From positions 427,858-491,857 of the forward strand of contig JAFEAT010000007.1 of the NCBI GenBank assembly GCA_018266255.1: a stretch of 64,000 nucleotides of DNA, given 5' to 3'. The stretch is from Cyanobacteria bacterium SZAS-4 (GTDB lineage: Bacteria; Cyanobacteriota; Vampirovibrionia; Obscuribacterales; Obscuribacteraceae). This document shows positions 45,908 through 54,285 of the stretch, piece after piece; positions within the stretch are counted from its first letter, which is position 1, and every line of letters starts with the position of its first letter. The notes beneath the pieces are model-generated. The model was not told the DNA's origin and did no database searches. It worked only from the letters and a program-made list of their open reading frames with translations. Position numbers and translations under genes: made by a program.

Positions 45908-47121
45908 GCCGACAACGACAAAATTCGCTCTATTCGCGCTGGACTCTGAAGCAATACTTCTAAGATGGCATGAGCTTCTCGCGACAAGCTTGTCACAGTC
46001 AAACGGCGCTCAAGCATTCTTATTTGTTCGACCTGCCAGTTGAAATCCTTTGATTCGACACCAGTGATGGTAGCCAATTTGAAGTGGATTCGCACTAGCG
46101 CAACAAGCAACACCAGGTGATGGAATCCAGAGAGCAAGCTCAATCCACCGAAGCCGGGACCAAAATAAAGTTTGGAGAATAGACGACAATAAATCATGCG
46201 AGTCAACAACTGATCGATTTCAACATAGTCTTGTGCATTGAATCGAAAATCATTTATGGACTTGAATGACACATGCTCAAAAGCGCCTTTTTGAGCACAA
46301 AATTGAAGCGAGATCGATTGGGGCTGCCCAGCCAACACATCTAGAAATTGTTTTTGATCGAATTCAGCGGCACCTTCGCGATAAGGATCATCGACAAAAT
46401 ACAGCTCGTACAAGAGCTTGATCAAAATTTGATCGATGAGAATGGGTCTTACTTTCGTCAGGTGCGCATTGTCGAGATCAACAGGCTTCGGTAACTTCTT
46501 GACGATCATTTTGCTTTGCGCAAGCAGGTTTTCACGACTGAGTGATTTAGGATTTCGTGGCGCAATATTTTCAAGCAGAGCTTTATCGATCAATAGAAAT
46601 TCCACCCAGCGCAGTGGAATGCCGTCAATCAGCTGGATCTTGCCCCAATCTGGCTCGTTCGGAAACAGCTGCATAAACAGGGCCAATTGATTTTGTAAAA
46701 ACTCTTTTTGCGTCGAAAGTGGCGCACCGCTGTTCAACAAAACTCCGGTGCTGGCAAAACTCAACGAAGCATATGCACCAGTGGGAGTGAGCGTGAAGGT
46801 GTAAGGGAAAAGCTGACACATCGCAGGCTTGCTTTCGATGCCGTAATTTTTGTGCAACCTGCAACGAATATCAGGATCTAGATACTGGCAGCTGCCATCC
46901 GCTCTCTTCTCAAGCGAATGAGTAAAAGCTTTCATTTTGTCTACAGAGCCGGGCAACTTCCGAAAGTTCGGCTTGTCTACATCGCCCACAAGCGCGTTGA
47001 TTCTTTCAACATCCTTATCGGTGGCTGGTACAGGCCAGTGAAAACAGCAGTTTCCGCAACCAGTACAGTCGAAGTTAATACCTTCAGGAATATAAAGAAC
47101 GGTTTCAAATAAGCTGTTCAC
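45904..47121 (-). CDS. YkgJ-type cysteine cluster protein
   Basis: A 405-residue protein with a GTG start. C19-x2-C22-x2-CC (25, 26) and a later CRLHKNYG...KPAMCQLFPYTF form the eight-Cys-type cluster of the YkgJ/UPF0153 group, which binds Zn or an Fe-S cluster. The family core is about 110 residues; the extra 270 residues have no recognised domain and are rich in Leu, Phe and Arg. It lies directly upstream of the MFS gene. Family function is not settled; some relatives are tied to metal handling and flagellar protein modification. Confidence 0.8.
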   Translation of the reverse strand: MNSLFETVLYIPEGINFDCTGCGNCCFHWPVPATDKDVERINALVGDVDKPNFRKLPGSVDKMKAFTHSLEKRADGSCQYLDPDIRCRLHKNYGIESKPAMCQLFPYTFTLTPTGAYASLSFASTGVLLNSGAPLSTQKEFLQNQLALFMQLFPNEPDWGKIQLIDGIPLRWVEFLLIDKALLENIAPRNPKSLSRENLLAQSKMIVKKLPKPVDLDNAHLTKVRPILIDQILIKLLYELYFVDDPYREGAAEFDQKQFLDVLAGQPQSISLQFCAQKGAFEHVSFKSINDFRFNAQDYVEIDQLLTRMIYCRLFSKLYFGPGFGGLSLLSGFHHLVLLVALVRIHFKLATITGVESKDFNWQVEQIRMLERRLTVTSLSREAHAILEVLLQSPARIERILSLSA

Positions 47122-47265
47122 GGTGAACTCGTGGGGTTTTTCTGCGCTAATGATAGCTTGGGAACTGACGAAATACCTCGCGATCTATTAAACTGAAGCC
47201 TAATTTCAAATAACTGCAAGTTATGTCTAAGTGTGCCAGAAGACTCATGGCACTTTGAGAGTTCT

Positions 47266-47271
47266 AGGAGG
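47266..47271 (+). promoter_or_regulatory. Strong ribosome-binding site
   Basis: AGGAGG lies 9 nt before the ATG at 47281. It decides the start of the caspase-like gene in favour of 47281 over an in-frame upstream codon at 47233. Confidence 0.75.
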
Positions 47272-47280
47272 TTTGGTTTG

Positions 47281-49776
47281 ATGAAGCGATCCCGGCTACT
47301 CGCGGCACTTTTTGCCAGCGCGCTGGTTGTTTGCAGCCCCCGCATAACCTCAGCAGCGCCTGCCGCAGCTCAAGTTCAGGACAAATGGGCAGTCGTAATT
47401 GGCTTGCAAGATTTTGCCGACCCCACCATTCCTAAATTGCGCTACTCAGCCAAAGACGCCAAAGACTTCTTCGATTATCTCGTCGACCCTGCTGGCGGTC
47501 GCTTCGCCAAAGACCACGTCAAACTGCTAATCAACTCAGACGCAACCAAAGTCAACATAATGGATGTGCTCGGAGATTCGTTCCTTCCCCACGGAGCGGC
47601 CCCCGGCGACCTGGTCGTCATCTACCTCTCGACTCACGGCTCTCCAGCCGGCGCCGACATCAACGGTGTCAACTATGTTGTTGCTTACGACACTCAAGTA
47701 AACAAAATGTTTGCCACGGGCATCGAGATGCGCCAACTGATTCGCATCATCAAAGAACGCGTGCACACAAATAGAATCATGCTTGTAATGGACACTTGCT
47801 ACAGTGGTGCCGGAGCAATCGGCGAATCACACAAGGGCTTGACGCGGTCTAACGTCAACCCAAACTCGCTGGCTCAGGGCAGCGGCAGCATCGTACTCTC
47901 ATCAAGCGCGCCTGACCAACGAGCATGGGAATCGGAGACTTACAAAAACAGCTACTTCACCCATCATTTAATTGATGCGCTCAAGGCCCCGGGCAATCAT
48001 ACAATCGATCAGGATTTCTCCACCATGAAGCAGAGAGTCCAAAACGATGTATTGAAAGAGAAAGGCGAACTACAGACACCTATCATGGCTTCTGCATTGA
48101 CTGGACCATCATTTGTTGTCAATGCTCAACCGACCATTAATCGCCCAGCACCAGTCACGGTGCCCTACAGCGGAGACGATGCGAACATAGCAAGCGCTGC
48201 AGGTGCAGCGAGCTCGGGTAAATCGCCAGGCCTAAACTTCGCTAGTTATGGAGCACACAAGAGCGCCGCAGAAACTTTGATCCGCCAGCATAAGCTGTGG
48301 GACGCAATCCACGAACTGCAACTTGCTGTTAAAGACAATCCATCTTCTGTTGATGCATACCTAGCTCTGGCAGATGCGTTTGATGAACAAGGACGATACG
48401 CAGAAGCATTCGAATCGGCAAACCGGGCCGTGGTAAACGACGCGAACTCAACTCGTGGTCATGAAGTGCTCGGACGAGCCTATGTTCGCAACGGTAATAC
48501 AGATGAGGCTTTGCGCCAGATCCAACTAGCTATCAGTTTGGACCCGACGAGCGCCGACGCACACTTCCTGCTTGGTTTTCTCGATCAATACAAAAACAAT
48601 CGCATCGACGAAGCAGAACAACAATATAGAAAAGCACTTGAACTAGACGCTCTTAACGTGAAAGCCCTGGTCAACCTCGGCATTTTGTTGGAACGACAGG
48701 GTCGCAATATTGACGAAGCCGAAGGTCTATTCCACAAAGCTATCGATGCAGATGCGGAAGACTGGCAAGCCAGGCTCGGTCTAGCCAACATCATGCTCAA
48801 ATATAGAAACAACGCCAAAGAAGCCGAAGTACAAATTCGAAAGGCAACTGAATTGGCACCAGCGAATTCAAGATTGCACAGCGAACTTGGAAAAGTGGTG
48901 GCACTGGATAAAACGCGTTACGACGAAGCCGAAGCGGAATTCAAAAAAGGCATCGAGCTCGCACCAAATATGGGGCTACCAGATTCCATGTTTGCTGCAT
49001 TCTTACTGTCGCCATTAGGGCGAGTTGATGAATCTGAAAAGGAGTACCGCCGGGCTATTCAGCTCGATCCTAATTTGGATGACGCTCGGGTCGGTCTGGG
49101 CAACTTGCTCGTTGACTACCGCAAAGTCTATGACGAATCAGACGACCAGTTCAAAAAAGCTTTAAAGATAAATCCTAAAAATGGTGGCGCTTACATCGGA
49201 CTCGGTCACATCGACACTGTTTTGTACAAGAACTTTAAATCAGCCGAGCAGAATTTCAAAAAAGCAATCACGATTCAAGAATCGAACTCATACGCGCACG
49301 ATCAGCTTGGGCAGCTATATTTCGCCAATATGGGATTTCCGGCCGAAGCGCAAGCCGAGTTGGAAAAGGCAATAAAATACGACGCCAACAACGCTGTTGC
49401 ACACTACCATTATGGAGCCTTGCTGATCAGCCAATTAAAAGCTGCCGACCAGGGCAAAGAGAAATGGAAAGAGCAGGTCGACCGCGCAAAAAAACAACTT
49501 GAAACTGCAATTAGTTTAGATCCAAGCAATTCGGGCTATCAAGCCGCTTTAGCCGATCTGTACGTGCTCGACAAGCAGTACAAAGCAGCGGAACCGATCT
49601 ATCGCCAAGCTCTCGAATCGAATATCACAGATGCCGATGCTCATTGCAAATTTGGTCTACTATTAATCGAACACTTAAATAAGCGCATCGAAGGCGAAGC
49701 CGAGCTTAAGAAAGCCCATTCGATGAAACCTGATGAAAAGGGCATTCAGACAGTTTATGAGCGCTACGTTCGATAA
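47281..49776 (+). CDS. Secreted caspase-like (C14/metacaspase) protein with many TPRs
   Basis: About 831 residues. A signal peptide (1-26, ending ITSAAP) is followed by a caspase-fold domain: KWAVVIGLQDF, YLSTHGSP with catalytic His119, and VMDTCYSGAG with catalytic Cys173; a second strand segment IVLSSSAPDQRAWE follows. From about 325 to the end there are around a dozen TPRs (for example ALRQIQLAISLDPTSADAHF). Prokaryotic caspase homologues usually cleave after Arg/Lys, and TPRs probably bind partners or substrates. It lies in the envelope or outside. It is divergent from the cysteine-cluster gene. Confidence 0.93.
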   Translation: MKRSRLLAALFASALVVCSPRITSAAPAAAQVQDKWAVVIGLQDFADPTIPKLRYSAKDAKDFFDYLVDPAGGRFAKDHVKLLINSDATKVNIMDVLGDSFLPHGAAPGDLVVIYLSTHGSPAGADINGVNYVVAYDTQVNKMFATGIEMRQLIRIIKERVHTNRIMLVMDTCYSGAGAIGESHKGLTRSNVNPNSLAQGSGSIVLSSSAPDQRAWESETYKNSYFTHHLIDALKAPGNHTIDQDFSTMKQRVQNDVLKEKGELQTPIMASALTGPSFVVNAQPTINRPAPVTVPYSGDDANIASAAGAASSGKSPGLNFASYGAHKSAAETLIRQHKLWDAIHELQLAVKDNPSSVDAYLALADAFDEQGRYAEAFESANRAVVNDANSTRGHEVLGRAYVRNGNTDEALRQIQLAISLDPTSADAHFLLGFLDQYKNNRIDEAEQQYRKALELDALNVKALVNLGILLERQGRNIDEAEGLFHKAIDADAEDWQARLGLANIMLKYRNNAKEAEVQIRKATELAPANSRLHSELGKVVALDKTRYDEAEAEFKKGIELAPNMGLPDSMFAAFLLSPLGRVDESEKEYRRAIQLDPNLDDARVGLGNLLVDYRKVYDESDDQFKKALKINPKNGGAYIGLGHIDTVLYKNFKSAEQNFKKAITIQESNSYAHDQLGQLYFANMGFPAEAQAELEKAIKYDANNAVAHYHYGALLISQLKAADQGKEKWKEQVDRAKKQLETAISLDPSNSGYQAALADLYVLDKQYKAAEPIYRQALESNITDADAHCKFGLLLIEHLNKRIEGEAELKKAHSMKPDEKGIQTVYERYVR

Positions 49777-49794
49777 TCACACGCACAGGAGCAT

Positions 49795-50223
49795 ATGGAA
49801 AATTCGCTGAACTTGGATCTTTCGGAGTTGGTATTTGCCTGGCAAGACGATACTCAAGATAACGCGTACTATCTTGATATCGAATCTGGTGTCGTCAAAC
49901 TTGTGAATCGAAACTTGTTAGATCTACGAGATCTGACAGACGAAATCGAACAAGACCGTCACAAATTTCTCTACATGCCAAAACCTGATAAAGAACAACT
50001 GATTTTGGACTTGAAAGAGTTCTGGTCAACCGTTCAGGACGACAAACTGCGAAATATCCTTTCTATGGCGTTCGAAAGCCCGCATCTGCTCTCTTCGTTC
50101 AGGAAAATCCTGGAAGGTACCCCTTCAGAACTGAAACGATTTGAAGAATATCGCCAAAACAAGACGAAGCTGCGTATCGAAGAATGGCTAAGCTCTCACG
50201 CTCTTAAGTACGAGCTTGCTTAG
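49795..50223 (+). CDS. UPF0158 family protein
   Basis: A 142-residue cytoplasmic protein. LSELVFAWQDDTQDNAYYLDIESGVV near the start and RFEEYRQNKTKLRIEEWL near the end are the family's conserved blocks. Function is unknown. It lies 18 bp after the caspase-like gene on the same strand with an AGGAG RBS, probably co-transcribed. Its stop is 2 bp from that of the convergent small gene. Confidence 0.85.
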   Translation: MENSLNLDLSELVFAWQDDTQDNAYYLDIESGVVKLVNRNLLDLRDLTDEIEQDRHKFLYMPKPDKEQLILDLKEFWSTVQDDKLRNILSMAFESPHLLSSFRKILEGTPSELKRFEEYRQNKTKLRIEEWLSSHALKYELA

Positions 50224-50225
50224 GT

Positions 50226-50450
50226 CTAAGTAGCGCCTGGCAACCTTCCAGCTGAATAACCAGCTCCGACGCCCCGCTCAGGCAGCGACGGACCTCGAAC
50301 GCATTTAATCGCAGACCAAGGAAGATAAAGGGTCTCGCTTTCCCGCCGAATGCACAGATACGTGCCCTGGTCAGCCATGGCTACCTCGCCTTCGACCTGC
50401 TCCCCACTAACAAGGAGCACCGTCACAGCTGTGTTCATCGGAATTGCCAA
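50226..50450 (-). CDS. Small beta-rich protein, possibly Sm-like
   Basis: 74 residues from a TTG at 50450, which has GGAGG (50460-50464 on the minus strand) at a 9-nt spacing; the internal ATG at 50438 is too far from it. TVLLVSGEQVEGEVAMADQGTYLCIRR followed by LYLPWSAIKCVRG has the strand pattern of an Sm/Hfq-like fold (variable-strand, Gly, then a hydrophobic last strand), but the match is weak. The Gly- and Arg-rich tail is probably disordered. Function unknown. Confidence 0.6.
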   Translation of the reverse strand: MAIPMNTAVTVLLVSGEQVEGEVAMADQGTYLCIRRESETLYLPWSAIKCVRGPSLPERGVGAGYSAGRLPGAT

Positions 50451-50568
50451 CGAAATCTTCCTCCCAATACCAAGACTAGTTTAGCGAATTGACGGCACAG
50501 TTAAAAGGACCAGCGCACAACCGTAACCCCCCGCTATATAGGTTCGAGGTTCCATTGTCAGATTTTAA

Positions 50569-50656
50569 ACCGATATCAGCTAACTGACCCACGTCGGTTT
50601 TTTGCCTGATATCGGTCAAAGCGCCCAAAGTGAACACTAAGCTGATATCAGTTTAG
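50569..50656. repeat. GATATC inverted repeats near gene ends
   Basis: ACCGATATCAG at 50569-50579 and its reverse complement CTGATATCGGT at 50606-50616 form a perfect 11-bp inverted repeat with 26 nt between. A third copy, CTAAGCTGATATCAGTTTAG at 50637-50656, is itself nearly palindromic. They lie just downstream of the 705-residue gene. No T-run was seen, though the first pair could fold as a stem-loop. Confidence 0.75.
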
Positions 50657-50671
50657 TTTCGGATATAGGTG

Positions 50672-52789
50672 CTACGCAACCGCTGATTTGTCGCCTGGGT
50701 GGAGCTTTTCGTCTTGTTGCTTTCTCAAATAAGCTTCAACAGAACCACTATTCTGTGTGAGCGCCTCATGCACTCTCGAAGCACTGCCATCGCCGGTCAA
50801 GCGGCGGGATTCAGCTGAAACGCTTACTAGTTGCAAAACTCTGTCGCGGGCAGCAGCTACCGTGCCTTGCATCTGGGAAATTGCAGCAACCATAGAATTC
50901 ATGTTCGGCATACCGGCATAAGCTCCCAGCAGGCTGGCCAATTCGGTATCAGCTGCATCTAGGGCGCCAAGAGAACTGCCACTGATGTCGTAGTTAGCAA
51001 TCGCTGCCTGGGCGACGCCCACGGCTGTGGATGCCTTAGCAATCGCTGCAGTACCGCTTGCACCACCATCCCAAGCTTTGGCAGACCCGTATTGGTTCGA
51101 CACTGTTCCATCAGCGCCAACTCTCGTTCCATCATAGAAAGTGACGTTGCCTGCAGTGTCCATGTTCATCAATGTGTTGCCGCGTGCATCAACCGAGTTG
51201 AAGTAACCGGTGTTGCTCATCTGCGTTGTTTGGCCATCGGCTTCTTTGATAGTAATGTTGCCGCCGGGCTTGGTATCGAGGGTGATACCACTGCCGTTTG
51301 GTCCACCGAAGACTTCAATCTTGCCTGTTGTCGAATCCATGCGACGGAATGTGTGCTGCGTTGCCGGATCTTCATTCTCGAATGTCTTACCATCGTTGAC
51401 GATGTCGCCACAACCTGGATGTCTTACACGAGTTCTGCCGTTGCTATTTTCAACAGTTACAGCACCAGTATCAGACGAGGTCGTCATCTTACCGGTCTTG
51501 GTATCGATATGAGTTGCAGCGTCAGCCTGTACGTTACCTGCTGCGGTTACGACTGTCTGTCCGTCTACTTTGACAGCACCTGTGCTCTCATCTACGGCTA
51601 CGCCTTGAGGCAAGCGATGGCGTCCACCATGCATGCGCACCCATGACTTTGCGTGAGTCGTTGGATCTTCTTGTTGATAGTAAGCCATGTTATTTTGAAT
51701 TTTGATGACATGGCCATCTCGTTCAATAGTTACGTATGGTACGTGAGCTGGGTCGTTCGCATCACCGTTCTTATAAGTCTTTACCATCACGCCATCTTGC
51801 CGAACCACAGCGTAGTCACCATCTTTGTCGACGATCAATCGAGTTTGAGGTGCAGTTTCACCTGCTTCCATCTGTCTCTTAACTTGATCGGCAGTCGCAT
51901 CAGCGCGAGTTTGTGTTTGAGTAATGGCTCTCTCTGCAGTCAACTGTTGCGTCAACTGATCCTTCGAATTGAAGTCATAAAGGTGCTTGCCGTCTTTGTC
52001 TGCGATGAATCCTTTCTGCGCTTTTTCATCCCATTGAAAGACTTGATTGGTGGCAGTATCGACAACCTTTTTAGTAGTTCCTTCGACTGTAACTTTGTAG
52101 GCACCACTTTCGTAAGTGCCTGCGTGAGTATTTTTGTCTAAAGCGATATCTGCGGCGCCGACTCGACCATGTACTCGATCCTGGCCGACCGTCACGTCTA
52201 CGGGAACGCCATCACCGTTCTTCCCGTTGATGTGCGCTTCTCCATTTTTCGCCGATACTTCGGTTTTTTGACCGGTGGTAGTATCGGTGGTGCTAAACAA
52301 CCAGTCCATTGCACTGGTGACGTGACCAGTTACTTCCTTACCGACGCTGGCGACAGCATCGGTCATCTTAGAGAACCAGCCAGAAACACCGCTCTTTTCG
52401 TCTACTGGTTTTTCATCTGGTTTAACGACCGGTTTGGTAGCATCGGTAGATGCTGTCGCTGTTGTGTCCCAAATGTTGCTAACATTCAGGCAGCCGATAT
52501 CATCAACAGTTTTGTACGCTTTCTCTTTTTCCGGTGTCTGTCCGAATAGAGAAGAGACACTGTCTTTCATGTCTTTGAAAGACGACCAACCGAACCAAGT
52601 ATCTTTATTTACTTCATCTAGCTTCGCGGCACAGATAGTCGAATGGTCGTCAGACGCACTGTGGCTGTCTGACGATTGCCCCGTAGCATCTTTGTGCTCG
52701 GGCTCCTCAGACTTCTGGACGGGCGCCTTAGTGTCCTTCTCCTTTTTAGAAGAATCACCAGTCGAGTAAAGGCTGTCTGCAACGGTCAC
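50672..52789 (-). CDS. Large repetitive hydrophilic protein of unknown function
   Basis: A 705-residue protein with a GTG start, no signal peptide and no membrane helix. The first 90 residues are acidic, Ser and Asp-rich and probably disordered. The middle (about 170-560) is made of beta-hairpin-like Gly/Asp-Thr turns with alternating hydrophobics (AVTVENSNGRTRVRHPG, NITIKEADGQTTQM), similar in feel to YD/RHS-type or beta-helical surface proteins but with no YD signature. The last 130 residues are Ala-rich helices. It may be an exported effector or a cytoplasmic scaffold. No family was recognised. An RBS GAGG lies inside a palindrome just before the start. Confidence 0.75.
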   Translation of the reverse strand: MTVADSLYSTGDSSKKEKDTKAPVQKSEEPEHKDATGQSSDSHSASDDHSTICAAKLDEVNKDTWFGWSSFKDMKDSVSSLFGQTPEKEKAYKTVDDIGCLNVSNIWDTTATASTDATKPVVKPDEKPVDEKSGVSGWFSKMTDAVASVGKEVTGHVTSAMDWLFSTTDTTTGQKTEVSAKNGEAHINGKNGDGVPVDVTVGQDRVHGRVGAADIALDKNTHAGTYESGAYKVTVEGTTKKVVDTATNQVFQWDEKAQKGFIADKDGKHLYDFNSKDQLTQQLTAERAITQTQTRADATADQVKRQMEAGETAPQTRLIVDKDGDYAVVRQDGVMVKTYKNGDANDPAHVPYVTIERDGHVIKIQNNMAYYQQEDPTTHAKSWVRMHGGRHRLPQGVAVDESTGAVKVDGQTVVTAAGNVQADAATHIDTKTGKMTTSSDTGAVTVENSNGRTRVRHPGCGDIVNDGKTFENEDPATQHTFRRMDSTTGKIEVFGGPNGSGITLDTKPGGNITIKEADGQTTQMSNTGYFNSVDARGNTLMNMDTAGNVTFYDGTRVGADGTVSNQYGSAKAWDGGASGTAAIAKASTAVGVAQAAIANYDISGSSLGALDAADTELASLLGAYAGMPNMNSMVAAISQMQGTVAAARDRVLQLVSVSAESRRLTGDGSASRVHEALTQNSGSVEAYLRKQQDEKLHPGDKSAVA

Positions 52790-53238
52790 GAGGAAATTTC
52801 CTCTAGATCTTGAGGGAAGGGGGGGTTGAGACTATAGAAGTAGTAAGCATGAAGACTTTAGTGACCTTTGTAAATCATGTCATTGGGGAAAATACGTAGT
52901 CGCAAACTTTAATTCTTGACGACCATATAAACCGAGTACTGTAGACGCGCTTCAGGCTTGAATCGACCACCAAACCTTCACCAACCTTTCAAAAACCACT
53001 GCAATGTCAAGCGCAGAGTGCCTATCCGCCTATTGAGTAATACCCAAATTCCAGCTTTTTGAACCATCGGCGTCAAAGCCAACGGGCGTTTCCGGCAAAA
53101 TTAAACGGATAACGCTAGAATTCAAAATAACTGGATTCTCAAGGGTTTCCAGTCGGCAACTGATTCTGTAGGCTAGTGCAACCCGGCAATCCTCCACGAG
53201 TTGGACGCCAAGATAGCTCGGTGAGAAGGCAACATTTA
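52790..53238. other. Divergent intergenic region
   Basis: About 450 bp between the 705-residue protein gene and the lipoprotein gene. It holds the palindrome GAGGAAATTTCCTC (52790-52803) at the RBS of the former. A TTGACG at 52916 with TGTAGA 18 nt later is a weak sigma-70-like promoter candidate for the lipoprotein. A minus-strand ORF at 53030-53323 crosses into the lipoprotein start and is judged not to be a gene. Confidence 0.5.
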
Positions 53239-54240
53239 ATGGCAACCGTTCAGTCGAGACAATCAAATTCGAAAAAACTGTTGATCGCGGCTCTGGTCGG
53301 CGGTTTACTAGGTGGCTGTGCAAAAATAGACGTCAGTCCAAAGAAATCGACGACATCAACGACTACCACGACTACAACTGGAACAGCAAACCCACAGAAC
53401 CCGGCTCAACTACAGGCAGGGCAAGTGCCCACTTCAGTCGCCGGAGACTGGAAGGTTGGATTCCAATTCAATACAACTACTCTCAATTCCACTTTCCATT
53501 TAGATCAACTCGGCACAACCTTTAAGGGCACCGGCACTGACGATCAAGACGGTGGTGCCTTCACCATCGATAAAGGCACCGTCGCAAATGGAGCGGTTCA
53601 CTTTTACAAGCAATATCAGGGAGCACCGCCGGTCGAATACAGCGGAAAACTCGAAGTTCAGGACGATTCAACTTACCACGGTCCATACATGAGCGGCGAC
53701 TATACAACCGCATCGAATGGCAAAATCATCAGCAACATCTGGGAAGCACAGATGATTCTGCCTAACCAGGGGCTAGCAGCTCAAGCGCCGCCTCCGGCGA
53801 ATCAACCACCACCTGACCAGGCACCACCTGCGAATCAACCGCCGCCCGATCAACAACCAGCGCAACCAGATCGCTCGTTGCTGGCAAACTGGCCAGCCGA
53901 CCGTGCTCCGCACGTTTCCGGAAAGTGGGATGTCGGTTACGAGTACAACTTCAAGACGATGCGCTCCTCCATGTTTCTAGAACAAGAAGGTGATCGTATT
54001 ACCGGTCACGGCGTGGATTTGAACACCAAAGAAAAATTCACGATCGAAAAAGGATGGTATCACTATCCAAAAATCACCATCATCCGTAAATATACAAAAG
54101 GCAAAAATCAAGCCAGTTCTACACGCACCATGGCATTTAAAGCCAGCGTCTCTTTCGTAAATGACAAGGACTATCAAGGTCCATACATGTCCGGAAAGAC
54201 TCAAGGTGGCGGCAACTGGGAAGCTCAGCGCGTCGAGTGA
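53239..54240 (+). CDS. Lipoprotein with two copies of an unknown domain
   Basis: About 333 residues from the ATG at 53239, preceded by GAGAAGG. LIAALVGGLLGGC is a lipobox, so Cys27 or so is lipidated. A Thr-rich linker follows, then domain 1 (SVAGDWKVGFQFN to IWEAQMIL), a Pro/Gln/Ala-rich linker of PPPANQPPPDQ repeats, and domain 2 (HVSGKWDVGYEYN to NWEAQRVE). The domains share the GxWxVGxxxN opening, a HGPYMSG/QGPYMSG motif and a WEAQ end, so they arose by duplication. Probable role: envelope-associated binding. Family not recognised. Confidence 0.8.
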   Translation: MATVQSRQSNSKKLLIAALVGGLLGGCAKIDVSPKKSTTSTTTTTTTGTANPQNPAQLQAGQVPTSVAGDWKVGFQFNTTTLNSTFHLDQLGTTFKGTGTDDQDGGAFTIDKGTVANGAVHFYKQYQGAPPVEYSGKLEVQDDSTYHGPYMSGDYTTASNGKIISNIWEAQMILPNQGLAAQAPPPANQPPPDQAPPANQPPPDQQPAQPDRSLLANWPADRAPHVSGKWDVGYEYNFKTMRSSMFLEQEGDRITGHGVDLNTKEKFTIEKGWYHYPKITIIRKYTKGKNQASSTRTMAFKASVSFVNDKDYQGPYMSGKTQGGGNWEAQRVE

Positions 54241-54285
54241 TAGTGATTCAGTCCGGACAGCGTCCAAATAGATCGACAGTGGTGT

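Noticed and set aside
53030..53323. Minus-strand ORF of 97 residues between the 705-residue gene and the lipoprotein gene
   Set aside because: It overlaps the lipoprotein start in antisense, has no RBS or recognised domain, and the lipoprotein has a lipobox and duplicated domains.
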